The position numbers and the translations under genes are program-made. 64,000 nucleotides of DNA, taken from NCBI RefSeq assembly GCF_003347495.1, contig NZ_QCXY01000009.1, positions 124,001-188,000 of the forward strand. The letters are read 5' to 3'. The notes beneath the pieces were generated by a model. It saw only the letters and a list, made by a program, of their open reading frames with translations. It had not been told where the DNA came from and made no database searches. Source of the DNA: Pleomorphovibrio marinus. Lineage in GTDB: Bacteria > Bacteroidota > Bacteroidia > Cytophagales > Cyclobacteriaceae. Of the stretch, positions 17,330 to 26,926 are shown piece by piece (within the stretch, counting starts at the first letter, position 1; the number at the start of each line of letters is the position of its first letter).

Positions 17330-19093
17330 TCAATTATGTATAGCTTCTAATGCCACAACTAGGTAAGCAAAGGGAGCACTCCAATTAATGGCTATCTCAT
17401 TTGAAGCGTAGGAGCAATAATCATCCACAAAGGATTCATCCGGCACCTCCGATTCATACTCACAATCATCCTGTTGACCGGGGTTTGGCCCACCAACTAT
17501 CAAGCCTGGGATAGGTTCTTTATCCGGTTCCGCCCCTGATGGCCTATGGTGCGGGTCCATTGGGGTTTTACTTCCGTGGCCTGTCACATAGCTAAAACCT
17601 GTGGCGTTCCTTCCTAAAATATAGTCCAGATTATGAAGTGCATATTGCACATATTCATCCCTCTCACTAAGTAAATAGGCTTGAATCAGGGCAATTCCCT
17701 GGTTTGCCGCTACGGAGTTACTCCCCCACACAAAATCTTTCACGTCCTGTCCCATTACTACATGGTAGGCACTTTCTTGGGCACTTTTTATGTAATCATC
17801 CATGGTTTCCATAAATAGCGCTTTCACTGCATCAAAATTCTCCAAAGGAATCCTGTTACCTGCCCTTTCATGCCTAAATAAAGTATAGTACCCCAACCAA
17901 TTTACCGTATTCCAGTTTGGCAAAGAAAAGGAGGAAACCTCCGTGGACACATCCTCCAAATAGCTTTCATCTTGTGTACTGACCCAGAGCTCTGATGCCG
18001 CCCAAACAAACTCATCCTCCACACTGCTATCCCCATAGGCACCAGTGGTCACATCAGGATCAAACCTTTGGTTCATTTCGTTTTGCCGGTAGAGAATATT
18101 AGGGTTTTTCTTGGCCCATCTCCAGGCATCCTTAGACGCCTCTAGGCACCTTTCAGACAAGGCTTGATCATAGGTAGAAAACACCCTATAAGCCTGTGCC
18201 ATCACAGCCGCAAAATTCAAAGCTGCACCCGTACTTTTGGCCACCACATAACGCTGGCTGGTAGCCTCATGGGGCATAACCCTTCCCTCAAAACTTGCGG
18301 TGGTCAACTTATGGTAAACTCCTCCGTCTTCAGGGTCTTGCATTTCCAGCATCCATTTCAGGTTCCAGTAGATTTCATCTAAAATATCAGGGTTGGAATC
18401 GCCAGATTCAGGTATTTCCAAATCCAGCCCACCAGCAAAGTTGCCAAAATCCTCAAATAGGGACATAAGTGTTCCCATGGTGATCCCACTATTCACAATG
18501 TACTTGTTATAATCCCCGGCATCATACCAGCCATAAGGTGCGGAAATCACCGTGCCTTCTGGTCGTTTTGGGCTTGCCGCAGAGGGGTGTACCATTACCT
18601 GATCATCTGGATGGGCACTTGGCCTCGCCCACTTCCCAGCATGCTCAGGAAGAAGTTCCGTGGACATTCGCTGATAATAAAATGCTCTAAGCGAGGCCTT
18701 GGCAAGGTCGGCATGTACATTTTCTTCGATGGTAAAAGCATAAGAGGATCCGATACCTGGAACCCCCAGTTTGTATTTCCCTGCGACTTCAAATCCGGAA
18801 AAATCGGCAATCCATGATACTTTTTCTGAAAGCGTCTTTTTTTCAGCTTCCTTAAGATCTCCTTCATGGACTACTTCATTGGATTCTGCATCGAGGACAT
18901 AAAAATTCTTGTCCTCCGGATCTTCGGACAAGATTACTGCCACCTTGCTGGAGTTTGGGTAGAAGCCGATTTGATTCAATCGCAGTTTTTCGGAGAAGGG
19001 TTCATCAAAGGTGGATGCTTCTGGGGTGCAAAATGCAAAAACTAGCAATGGTAGAATTGCGACACACCCCTTCAGGAAGTGTTTAATTGACAT
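17330..19093 (-). CDS. Glycoside hydrolase family 9 endoglucanase, lipoprotein
   Basis: 587 residues with a lipoprotein signal (LLVFAFC, Cys22), so probably anchored to a membrane. An N-terminal immunoglobulin-like cellulase domain (about 35-125, LRLNQIGFYPNSSKVAVI) is followed by the GH9 (alpha/alpha)6 barrel. Catalytic motifs are present: the nucleophile/base region WYDAGDYNKYIVNSG near 190, the histidine motif HHRPSG, and the acid region NEIAINW near 565. Predicted to cut beta-1,4-glucans or xyloglucan-type chains. The ABC-F gene is 31 bases downstream and a porin gene upstream, all on the minus strand. Confidence 0.93.
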   Translation of the reverse strand: MSIKHFLKGCVAILPLLVFAFCTPEASTFDEPFSEKLRLNQIGFYPNSSKVAVILSEDPEDKNFYVLDAESNEVVHEGDLKEAEKKTLSEKVSWIADFSGFEVAGKYKLGVPGIGSSYAFTIEENVHADLAKASLRAFYYQRMSTELLPEHAGKWARPSAHPDDQVMVHPSAASPKRPEGTVISAPYGWYDAGDYNKYIVNSGITMGTLMSLFEDFGNFAGGLDLEIPESGDSNPDILDEIYWNLKWMLEMQDPEDGGVYHKLTTASFEGRVMPHEATSQRYVVAKSTGAALNFAAVMAQAYRVFSTYDQALSERCLEASKDAWRWAKKNPNILYRQNEMNQRFDPDVTTGAYGDSSVEDEFVWAASELWVSTQDESYLEDVSTEVSSFSLPNWNTVNWLGYYTLFRHERAGNRIPLENFDAVKALFMETMDDYIKSAQESAYHVVMGQDVKDFVWGSNSVAANQGIALIQAYLLSERDEYVQYALHNLDYILGRNATGFSYVTGHGSKTPMDPHHRPSGAEPDKEPIPGLIVGGPNPGQQDDCEYESEVPDESFVDDYCSYASNEIAINWSAPFAYLVVALEAIHN

Positions 19094-19157
19094 AATGTAT
19101 TGATTTAATAGGTTTTAAGATTGTTTAAAGATAGTAATTTTTCCCTAGATCTTACAG

Positions 19158-20507
19158 CTAGAAAATAAACCCTAATCCAAACTCGAACCTATTCCCTTCA
19201 TACTCACCTATATCTAATAGTGGTTCATCATTCCACCTGAATTGGTAATTGCTTTTTACCACGATATTCCTTCTGGGATTAAAATTTGCACCAACAGTTA
19301 AGGTAGTGAGGTTGGTTTGTGCCCTGTCCATGGCGGTAAGGTTTTCATGGATGCCGGCATGGGTATTCAGCCGCTCAATCCTGGCAAAAATCGGAAGAGA
19401 AAATTCGTTTCTTTTTACCAAAATATTATCCTTATCACTTTTACCACTTTTCACCCATCCCAAGGCCGGCAATATATCATAGCTTAGCTCTGTATAGGCT
19501 CCATATACTTCCTTTCCAATAACTTGGGGGCCAAGTGGAGAATTTTGGGTCAGCTCATATAATTGGTCGGTATTGCTTACCCGCCCATAAGTACCCAAAG
19601 CCATAAAAGTCCAGTTTCTGTAGGTATGCCGAATATAGGAACTTAATAATAGGGTATTGGCTCTTACCCTTTCAGTACCGTCATTGGTCTCAATTTGCTG
19701 ATTGTCTCCCAGCCTTGTCCAAAATCCACTTGCGGAGATCTCCGTGTCCTTGATTCCCGAATATACAAATTTGGAATTGAGTAAATAGGAGTTGAAATTA
19801 AAGCGAAGGGCATTTGCTCTTCCCCTGCGTAAAAAAGTGCTCCCATTCAAATTATTGGCATCCAATCCCTGGTAGATGGATAAACTCCACTTCAAGTCCT
19901 CGGATAACTTACCGTAGGTCATTATTCCAAGATCTATCCACTGAGAAGGGATTATGATCCTTTCCACCTCCGGTCGATTCACCGTATAGAACATCACCGG
20001 CTCATCGTTGTTATTGATAAAACCAATGCCAGGCTGGTGCGTACCCACCCGTACGTTGAATCTTTCGTCTATCAGAAAATCCAGGAAAAACTCAGGTAAG
20101 TATTCAAATTCCTGTTCGTTGGCTCCGTCATTGAGGAATTCCGCAAAAAACTCCCCGTATACCACCAACCAGTCCACCGGCTTCCAGGCCGCATAGGCAA
20201 CGAAACGCTGCAAATTGGTGTAATATAGCTCAAGGTCGTTGCTTTCGGTGTTTTTAGGCCCTCTATAATTGACAAAGTTGCTTTCCCCAAAACCTGAAAA
20301 AGCGAATTTGGAATCCGTGAAATAAATCTTGGAAGCGGCAATAGGCAGGCCAGACTGGGTTTCATAGGTGAGGGTGTCGATCAGCTTTTTTTTCCTATCC
20401 AGTATTACCGTGTCCCCCTCCTCTTGAGCCATTGCATAATGGCCCATTAAATTAGTTGTTACCATTAGTAACCCCAATAAATACTTCAAGTACATAGTAA
20501 TACGCAT
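19158..20507 (-). CDS. Outer-membrane porin (beta-barrel, phosphate-selective-porin-like)
   Basis: 449 residues. A signal peptide (to about 27, HYAMAQ) is followed by alternating aromatic/polar strands such as FVAYAAWKPVDWLVVYGEFF and FNVRVGTHQPGIGF, and a C-terminus FEFGLGFIF ending in Phe, as in barrels inserted by Bam. I assign the general porin class only. The MYLKYL Met at residue 5 is an alternative start. The sensor kinase gene directly upstream on the same strand (68 bases) suggests a linked function. Confidence 0.75.
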   Translation of the reverse strand: MRITMYLKYLLGLLMVTTNLMGHYAMAQEEGDTVILDRKKKLIDTLTYETQSGLPIAASKIYFTDSKFAFSGFGESNFVNYRGPKNTESNDLELYYTNLQRFVAYAAWKPVDWLVVYGEFFAEFLNDGANEQEFEYLPEFFLDFLIDERFNVRVGTHQPGIGFINNNDEPVMFYTVNRPEVERIIIPSQWIDLGIMTYGKLSEDLKWSLSIYQGLDANNLNGSTFLRRGRANALRFNFNSYLLNSKFVYSGIKDTEISASGFWTRLGDNQQIETNDGTERVRANTLLLSSYIRHTYRNWTFMALGTYGRVSNTDQLYELTQNSPLGPQVIGKEVYGAYTELSYDILPALGWVKSGKSDKDNILVKRNEFSLPIFARIERLNTHAGIHENLTAMDRAQTNLTTLTVGANFNPRRNIVVKSNYQFRWNDEPLLDIGEYEGNRFEFGLGFIF

Positions 20508-20575
20508 CAGATTTTTTTAAACAGCCTTCAAAATTGGTGAATTGGAGCTTAAAAAGACCTTAATGGACATAAAAA

Positions 20576-21940
20576 TCAGCTTAATGGCAAAGAAATGATG
20601 AAGATGTTTCCCCCCTTTTCTTGGGTTCTATAAGAAATACTCCCTTTGTGTAAATTCATGATTTTATGGATAAACACCAACCCCAGACCAAAGCCTTTTT
20701 TACCCTTGCTGTTATCCCCCCTGAAAAAATGTTGAAACAAAAATTGCTGGTCTTTTTTGCTTAGGGGTTGACCCTTGTTGATAAATTCCACCTCAAGCTT
20801 TGAGACTTGGGGAGTGATTTGGACTTTTGCTTGTCGTTCATCACTGTAGAGGATGCAGTTAAGCATTAGGTTGGTGATTGCGGATTTTAACAAACGCTGA
20901 TTGCCCCGCACCGTCAGTTGTCGCTCATCTTCTGTTATTTTGTCATAGATGATGTTAAAATTGAAATCTGAAGCCAAGGCCTTCAACTCATCGGCAATAT
21001 CAAATATCATTTCGTCAATGCGGATATGGTCCTGAAGTATATCCTTTCCGGTTTCCGCTTTCGAAATCTCAAGCAAGGCATTTATAATCTCACTTAGGCT
21101 CTTGGTATCTTCTTTTTGATTATTGATCCATTCCCTGATTTTTTCCAGGTCATTCTCCTTTTCCATTCGTTCAAAATTCGAGACTAACACAGAAATCGGC
21201 GTTTTGAGCTCATGGGAGATATGATGGATTGCATGCTTTTGAAATGCAAATGCCTCCTTCATCCGTTGCATTAATTCGTTAAACCGATTGGACAAGACCC
21301 TTATTTCCTTTCCGCTCTCCTTTACCACTATGGGGTCGTTTTCGTCTTCAAAATTGTAATCATCAATTTTTTGGGTGATTTCGGTTATGGGCTGTGATAT
21401 CTTTCTGGAAAGGTAAACACTGACAAAGATTACTATAACCGAAATCAAGATGAATGTGAAAACCAATACTTGTCTTAAGAATTCCAGCTTGGTGTAGCCA
21501 AAGGCATCATAGGCTTTACTTATCCCGTAATATGAGCGGTTGTTGGATTGGAAATAAATACCCACCACATCGTATCGCCCATCTTTGGTCTCTATCCAGT
21601 CATTGTCTACAGAGAGCAGGCCCAAGAAGTATTCGGGGTTTTCAATTTCGGTATCATCAATACTTTCATAAATAAGGCGTTTATTACCATCATAGATCAG
21701 CAGTTTTTCGTCATAAATTTTCTGAATACTAACCTCCTCCAGGGACTGAAGTATGTCCGAATCCATGCGTTGAGTTTCTGTGAGGAACTTAAAAGTGGTA
21801 GTGATCTTTTCCTTCTGCCTCTGCTGAAATTCCTCTTCTCGGTACTCGGCAAACAGGGCATGTATCACCAGAAGGGAAAGCGCCGTCAAAGAAATGACAG
21901 TGGCAGAAAAGTAAACCAATATTTTTTTCCGTATACTCAT
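20576..21940 (-). CDS. Two-component sensor histidine kinase
   Basis: Membrane kinase of 454 residues. TM helix 1 (about 9-30), a periplasmic sensor region of about 125 residues, TM2 (VLVFTFILISVIVIFVSVYL, about 157-176), a HAMP-like linker (SRKISQPITEITQKI), then HisKA with HHISHELKTP (phospho-His near 241) and the HATPase (N-box NLMLNCILY, G-box KGFGLGLVFIH). The response regulator gene ends nine bases before this start, so both are one operon with the regulator first. The signal sensed is unknown. Confidence 0.94.
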   Translation of the reverse strand: MSIRKKILVYFSATVISLTALSLLVIHALFAEYREEEFQQRQKEKITTTFKFLTETQRMDSDILQSLEEVSIQKIYDEKLLIYDGNKRLIYESIDDTEIENPEYFLGLLSVDNDWIETKDGRYDVVGIYFQSNNRSYYGISKAYDAFGYTKLEFLRQVLVFTFILISVIVIFVSVYLSRKISQPITEITQKIDDYNFEDENDPIVVKESGKEIRVLSNRFNELMQRMKEAFAFQKHAIHHISHELKTPISVLVSNFERMEKENDLEKIREWINNQKEDTKSLSEIINALLEISKAETGKDILQDHIRIDEMIFDIADELKALASDFNFNIIYDKITEDERQLTVRGNQRLLKSAITNLMLNCILYSDERQAKVQITPQVSKLEVEFINKGQPLSKKDQQFLFQHFFRGDNSKGKKGFGLGLVFIHKIMNLHKGSISYRTQEKGGNIFIISLPLS

Positions 21941-21949
21941 GAAGCAGGA

Positions 21950-22636
21950 TCAGTCCTCAAAGTAATATCCAAAACCTATTTTGGTCTTTATGGAACCCTT
22001 ACCAAAGGGCTTGTCCAACTTATTCCTCAGAAAATTGATATATACCTCAATAGTGTTGGTGTTGGTTTCAAGGTATTTGCCCCAAATCTCTTTAATCAGT
22101 TCCTTTTTAGGCACCACCTCCCCATTGGCATGTAGCAGTTTCATGAGGATTTGATATTCTCTGGGAGTAAGTGGGATTTCCTTTCCTTGCCTAAACACCT
22201 TTTTTTGACCTGGTAGAACGCTAATATCCGAGACCTGGAATTCTGTGCTGGAGTCCCTAGAAGAGGATATGCCAGGTGAACGTTTGATAAGAGACCTTAC
22301 CTTCAATACCAGCTCTTTCATATAAAAGGGTTTGGTGAGATAATCATCTGCACCGCATTCATACCCTTTCACCTTATCCTCCAATTCATCAAAAGCCGTC
22401 AACATCAGTACGGGAGTCTTAGCATCCCCTTGGCGAAACCCGGTGCATAAATCATATCCGTTCTTTCCAGGCAGATTTATGTCCAACAATATGCAGTCAT
22501 AACTATTTCTCCTCATCAATTTTTCGGCCAATAAGCCATCAAATACCGGCTCCACGACAAACCCCTCCTCCGTCAATGCCTCTTTGATGTTTTGGTTTAG
22601 TTTAGGGTCATCCTCTATCAATAGTATCTGGTTCAT
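21950..22636 (-). CDS. OmpR/PhoB-type response regulator
   Basis: 228 residues. Receiver domain MNQILLIEDD..., with acidic pocket ED/D, phospho-acceptor Asp52 in CILLDINLPGKNG, T in LMLTAFDE and K in LTKPF. The C-terminal winged-helix DNA-binding domain (LTPREYQILMKLL, NTIEVYINFLRNKLD) ends GFGYYFED. It is the first gene of an operon with the histidine kinase. The genes further downstream on the same strand (porin, GH9) are candidate targets by position only. Confidence 0.95.
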   Translation of the reverse strand: MNQILLIEDDPKLNQNIKEALTEEGFVVEPVFDGLLAEKLMRRNSYDCILLDINLPGKNGYDLCTGFRQGDAKTPVLMLTAFDELEDKVKGYECGADDYLTKPFYMKELVLKVRSLIKRSPGISSSRDSSTEFQVSDISVLPGQKKVFRQGKEIPLTPREYQILMKLLHANGEVVPKKELIKEIWGKYLETNTNTIEVYINFLRNKLDKPFGKGSIKTKIGFGYYFED

Positions 22637-23087
22637 GGTTAGTTTTAGTATCTTAAAAGTACAAAAATGAAAATCAAAAGCATATGCCTAAAGATAATAA
22701 TCCGCTCAGGTGGATAAATGGAAATGCTTTTTCGAACCAAACAACACGAGCCAAAAGAACCCCCTCCCCCTAATTATTATTTCAACTGGGCAATTAATGT
22801 CTCCGAAAAAAGGGCTGAATGCTGTTTTGAGGGTCACCCTTCCAATGGTATCCTGTAAAGGAAAATAGGAGGTTACCGATATCCCAAAAAATGGATAATA
22901 TAGGAATGGACCTGAAAATAAAAAGCTTTAATTGTTCAGGTATTACAAAAAGCCTCCCGATTTAAAGTCCTTATACCGGGAACAAAGTTTAATTCCATGC
23001 TTTCAGCAACTCCAAAAACTGCTTCTAGTTAGAATGGGGTAAATCCAAGCAATGGAATAAGTCTTTATAAAGTAAAAAACCACCAAA
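22637..23087. other. Intergenic region, no gene recognised
   Basis: About 450 bases between the two-component operon and the capD-like gene. I found no ORF with motifs, no strong terminator and no repeat copy. Confidence 0.5.
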
Positions 23088-25031
23088 TTATTTTTCACTT
23101 TCCAAATGATCCAATGCCTCAAACCTACTTACATGACTGATATATTCAGGAACTAGTTGCTTAAGGTATGCTACCAAATCCCAATCTGATCCCTCTTCGG
23201 CCAAAGTCTGGCACAGGTTGATACAGCTGGAAATGTTTTGGTAAGATCCGCTAGCTACCTGGGCAATTTTAATTTTTTCATGATGAGTAGGAAGTACGGA
23301 TTCGGTATCGTTCAGTAACTCTTCAAACAGCTTTTCTCCTTCCCTCAAGCCTGAAAATTCAATTTCAATATCTACTCCAGGTTTTTTACCGCTAAGATGG
23401 ATCATTTTCTTAGCCAAATCCAATATTTTGATGGGCTTACCCATATCGAACACATAGATCTCCCCTCCATTGCCCATTACTCCAGCTTCCAAGACCAACT
23501 CACAAGCCTCAGGTATGGTCATGAAATACCGGGTTATATTGGGATCCGTTACAGTGACTGGGCCTCCCAGCATGATTTGTTCCCTAAACAAAGGAATCAC
23601 CGAGCCATTTGAGCCCAGCACATTCCCAAACCTAGTGGTAATGTATTTTGTGTGCTGGTTTGTGTCACCCGAATCAAGGTATTGATTGAGAGCTTGCACG
23701 TACATTTCCGCAAGTCTTTTACTGGCTCCCATCACATTGGTCGGGTTTACGGCTTTATCTGTAGAGACGAAAACAAACTTTTTCACATTGTATTTCAATG
23801 CTGCATCAGCCATGTTTTTGGTACCGATTACATTGCACCTGATAGCTTCCTTAGGGTATTTTTCCAACATAGGAACATGCTTGTAAGCGGCAGCATGAAA
23901 AACGAAGTCTGGACGATAGATGCGGAAAAAGTTGTCAATACCTTCTTTGTCTTTTACATCAGCAAGAATGACTTCTATTTTGGCCGAAACCCGCATCCTT
24001 CTGAGCTGGTGCTCTATGTCGTATAAAGCAGACTCTGACTTATCCAACAGGATGATCTTTTGGGGATCGGCCCTTGCGATTTGCATACTCAGCTCACTTC
24101 CTATGGATCCAGCAGCTCCACTAACTAACACCACACTTGATTTTAATTCGGAGGTCACCCTATTATTTTTCAATGAAATGCTTTTCCTTCCAAGCAAGTC
24201 CTCAATATTAACCTCCCTTATGGCATTGGGCTGCAAGACTCCACTTACCCACTGATTCACAGGAGGGATGGTAAAAACCTGAATATCCAATTCAATAGCC
24301 CTCTCGATTATTTCCCTTTTCCTTTCTTGGCAAATTTCGAGTATGGAAATTATGAGTTCATCTGGTTGTTGTTCTTTGACAAGCTGGGACAACTCCTCCA
24401 AATCCCCGAAAACCTTGACACCCTCAATGAACTTCCCTTTTTTGTCTTGGGCATCATCGAGAAATCCACAATTGGTGTATTTAATTTGGTTATCCTTTAT
24501 CAATGCTTTATGGGTAAGTATCCCTGCCTCTCCAGCCCCATAAATCGCCACTCTTTTCTCTACTTTTTTACCTTGATTAATATTTCTGATCCGGTAAAAA
24601 AGGTCCCTTACCAGCAGCCTATACAAGATCAAAATGACACTGGAAAATATCGCAGCTACTAATAGCACGGAAAAGGGCATAACGTAAGGCTGCATAAAAA
24701 CGTTGAACAGCAAGATATTTGTCAAGGATATTCCTGATGCCAGGAAAAATATCGTTTTACCCAATAAAACGCCATCCCTCATGCCAGTATGCCTTACAAT
24801 GCCTTCATAGCTTTTAGTGAAAAACATCACCCCAAGACCAAAAATGGTGAAGATTAATACTGCCCGCCAAACCTCAAACTCCTGCATTTTGGAAAACTCA
24901 AAATTGAAGACAATGAAAAACGCCAAAGATGAGGCAGAAAAAAGAATAAACGCATCAAGCGATACAATTATCCATCTAGGCAGGACATTGAGTCTTTTGG
25001 CACGGGATAGTTTTTCAGTAAGTGCTTCCAT
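23088..25031 (-). CDS. CapD/WbpM/PglF-type UDP-sugar 4,6-dehydratase, membrane-bound
   Basis: 647 residues. Four predicted N-terminal membrane helices lie within about 150 residues (for example WIIVSLDAFILFSASSLAFF), then a CoA-binding-like Rossmann domain (KRVAIYGAGEAGILTHKAL), then the catalytic SDR domain with NAD motif SGAAGSIGSEL near 305. The active-site lysine lies in MGASKRLAEMY, where Met replaces the usual Tyr, as is normal for this inverting/retaining 4,6-dehydratase family. It makes UDP-4-keto-6-deoxy sugars for capsule, O-antigen or protein glycosylation. There is no polysaccharide cluster around it. Confidence 0.92.
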   Translation of the reverse strand: MEALTEKLSRAKRLNVLPRWIIVSLDAFILFSASSLAFFIVFNFEFSKMQEFEVWRAVLIFTIFGLGVMFFTKSYEGIVRHTGMRDGVLLGKTIFFLASGISLTNILLFNVFMQPYVMPFSVLLVAAIFSSVILILYRLLVRDLFYRIRNINQGKKVEKRVAIYGAGEAGILTHKALIKDNQIKYTNCGFLDDAQDKKGKFIEGVKVFGDLEELSQLVKEQQPDELIISILEICQERKREIIERAIELDIQVFTIPPVNQWVSGVLQPNAIREVNIEDLLGRKSISLKNNRVTSELKSSVVLVSGAAGSIGSELSMQIARADPQKIILLDKSESALYDIEHQLRRMRVSAKIEVILADVKDKEGIDNFFRIYRPDFVFHAAAYKHVPMLEKYPKEAIRCNVIGTKNMADAALKYNVKKFVFVSTDKAVNPTNVMGASKRLAEMYVQALNQYLDSGDTNQHTKYITTRFGNVLGSNGSVIPLFREQIMLGGPVTVTDPNITRYFMTIPEACELVLEAGVMGNGGEIYVFDMGKPIKILDLAKKMIHLSGKKPGVDIEIEFSGLREGEKLFEELLNDTESVLPTHHEKIKIAQVASGSYQNISSCINLCQTLAEEGSDWDLVAYLKQLVPEYISHVSRFEALDHLESEK

Positions 25032-25329
25032 AAAAATAACATGTTAAAAGATATTTTTTGATAATCATTTCTAAAAACAACCTTTATGTGAGGTTGAGCC
25101 TTTTTAGGGTTTCACTCGCAATTTTAAACATATCGAATTAAACACATATTTAAGCCCAAAAAAATCAATCATATATTAAAGTTGGTTTTTCCGGGTTTCT
25201 CAACTAACAAGTCTTCAAATATATAAATAATAGTTAAAATAATTCAAAATTTTAACTATTATTTTTCTTTCCTAACCTAATTTCACACCGAAAAATATCA
25301 TTTTCACAGGTGTTTAAATGTTGTTTATT

Positions 25330-25638
25330 TCATATGGCGTTTTTCCTGTGTTTACTTACTTTTTCATTCATGTAAATATCTCTTTCTGCACTAGCATGAA
25401 TCCTATAATAAACCAAAATTTCTTCTCCACCTGCAGCCATCACCTGGTCTTGTGCCTCTTGGGCTATCTTCAACAATAAGGCTTGAGGCCCCTCCATAAC
25501 AGTTTCAAAAGGTGTCACTTCGTAGTTCACCCCCGAGTTTTTTATCACTTCTATGGCGATATCCACTAGTTCGTAGCTATCTTTCGTCTTGCTCTTTGGC
25601 ACTATCTGAATGCCCAAATTAACCACATTGTCTTTCAC
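25330..25638 (-). CDS. Thiamine-binding-type small protein (MTH1187/YkoF family), GTG start
   Basis: About 102 residues. Conserved family features: VVNLGIQIVPKSKTKDSYELVDIAIEVI in two pieces (NLGIQIVP; YELVDIAIEVIKNSGV), YEVTPFETVMEGP and a C-terminal amphipathic helix. The longer open frame starting at 25761 runs through the peptidyl-tRNA hydrolase gene in another frame and is not credible. The GTG at 25638, nine bases past the pth stop, gives the family's usual length and a tight operon. Family members bind thiamine-like ligands; the cellular role here is unknown. Confidence 0.75.
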   Translation of the reverse strand: MKDNVVNLGIQIVPKSKTKDSYELVDIAIEVIKNSGVNYEVTPFETVMEGPQALLLKIAQEAQDQVMAAGGEEILVYYRIHASAERDIYMNEKVSKHRKNAI

Positions 25639-25646
25639 TGTATTAT

Positions 25647-26207
25647 CTATTTGTTGAAACTGTTCATTGTCTTTTCTATACCTATAGTACAAAAGGCCTT
25701 TATTACCTCGATGGCATTGTCCATTATGGCAGGCAACTCGGAAATCTCCTCCTGGGTCCACCTTCCTAAAACATAGTCTACTTGCTTTCCTTTAGGAAAA
25801 TCATCCCCAATACCAAATTTAAGCCTTGCATACAGTTGCCCTCCTAAAGCCTCCTCTATGCTCTTAAGTCCATTATGACCAGCCGAAGAACCTTTGCCTT
25901 TTAGCCTCAACTTACCAAAGGGCAAGGCCACGTCATCCACCACAACCAGCATATTTTCTCTGTCAACTTTCAAATCCTGCATCCAGAAATTGACGGCTTT
26001 TCCACTTAGGTTCATATAGGTGGTGGGCTTGACGAGATGTATTTGCCTTCCCTTAAATTTATAAAGGCTGTGGAATGCCAACCTCCCGGATTCCCATTGT
26101 AAGGACTCCCTATCCGCAAGCCTATCCAAGGTTAAAAACCCAGCATTGTGTCTGGTTAGTTCGTATTCAGGCCCTATGTTTCCTAAGCCTATCACAAGGT
26201 ATTTCAT
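25647..26207 (-). CDS. pth: Peptidyl-tRNA hydrolase
   Basis: Releases tRNA from peptidyl-tRNA dropped by stalled ribosomes. 186 residues, the normal bacterial length. Conserved motifs: VIGLGNIGPEYELTRHNAGF with the catalytic His, KPTTYMNLSGKAV with the Asn, VVVDDVALPFGKLRLK with the Asp, and GSSAGHNGLKSI. It sits after rplY in the usual rplY-pth order, with a terminator-like hairpin in the 88-base gap. A small thiamine-binding-like gene follows closely. Confidence 0.97.
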   Translation of the reverse strand: MKYLVIGLGNIGPEYELTRHNAGFLTLDRLADRESLQWESGRLAFHSLYKFKGRQIHLVKPTTYMNLSGKAVNFWMQDLKVDRENMLVVVDDVALPFGKLRLKGKGSSAGHNGLKSIEEALGGQLYARLKFGIGDDFPKGKQVDYVLGRWTQEEISELPAIMDNAIEVIKAFCTIGIEKTMNSFNK

Positions 26208-26230
26208 AGCTTCCGGCTAATATAGGTATT

Positions 26231-26263
26231 AACAAAACATCCCGCCCCGTGGAGGCAGGATGT
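26231..26263 (-). terminator. Intrinsic terminator after rplY
   Basis: On the minus strand ACATCCTGCC pairs with GGCGGGATGT (one wobble), loop TCCACGG, followed by TTTTGTT. It separates rplY from pth and may allow partial read-through. Confidence 0.65.
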
Positions 26264-26295
26264 ACTAAGTTTTTGATAAAAAGAAGTTGATAAAC

Positions 26296-26886
26296 TTAAA
26301 TTTCTTCTTCCTCTTCTCCTGCTTTCTTGCCTCTCAACGCCCTAGGTATTCCAACGGTGGCAATGGTTACATTGGAACTGGTCATGATGTCAAAACCTTC
26401 CACACTGATATCGCCAACTTTAATGGATTTTCCAAGCTCCAATTTAGAGATGTTCACAGGTATACTGTCAGGGAGGTTTTTAGCCAAACCCTTTACGGAT
26501 AAAGTCCTTGATTTCATTTCTAACTTGCCCCCTTTCATAATTCCAGGAGAAGACCCATGTATTTCCACTGGAATTTCCATTGTGATTGGCTTTTCGTCAC
26601 TGAAAGCCAAGAAGTCCGCATGTAGCAAAACCTCACTGACTGGATGAAACTGGGCTTCTCTCAAAATGGCCTGTATTACTTCTCCCTCAATGTTAAGGTC
26701 CACCATGTGTACCTCCGGAGTATAAATAAGGTCTCTGAATAAAATTGCTGGTGAATGGAAGTGAATTTGCTCCTTTATACCGGGACCATAAACAACGCAG
26801 GGAACGCTCCCTTCTTCCCTTATCTTCGCCAATTCCTTTTTGTCGAGATTTGCTCTTTTATACCCTATAATCTCTAAAGATTTCAT
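26296..26886 (-). CDS. rplY: Ribosomal protein bL25, CTC type
   Basis: Binds 5S rRNA in the large subunit. 196 residues, so the long CTC/TL5 form: the N-terminal L25 domain (EIIGYKRANLDKKELAKIREEG, quoted in part) followed by a C-terminal beta domain (KPITMEIPVEIHG, LPDSIPVNISKLELG) and a Glu-rich end. It follows prs by 40 bases on the same strand, the common prs-rplY-pth order. Confidence 0.95.
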   Translation of the reverse strand: MKSLEIIGYKRANLDKKELAKIREEGSVPCVVYGPGIKEQIHFHSPAILFRDLIYTPEVHMVDLNIEGEVIQAILREAQFHPVSEVLLHADFLAFSDEKPITMEIPVEIHGSSPGIMKGGKLEMKSRTLSVKGLAKNLPDSIPVNISKLELGKSIKVGDISVEGFDIMTSSNVTIATVGIPRALRGKKAGEEEEEI

Positions 26887-26926
26887 AAGTAGTTATATAT
26901 AGATGAATAATAAATAATTGATAAAT

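Noticed and set aside
25330-25761. 143-codon ORF overlapping pth
   Set aside because: Its first third reads through pth in another frame with unlikely composition; the GTG start at 25638 fits the family.
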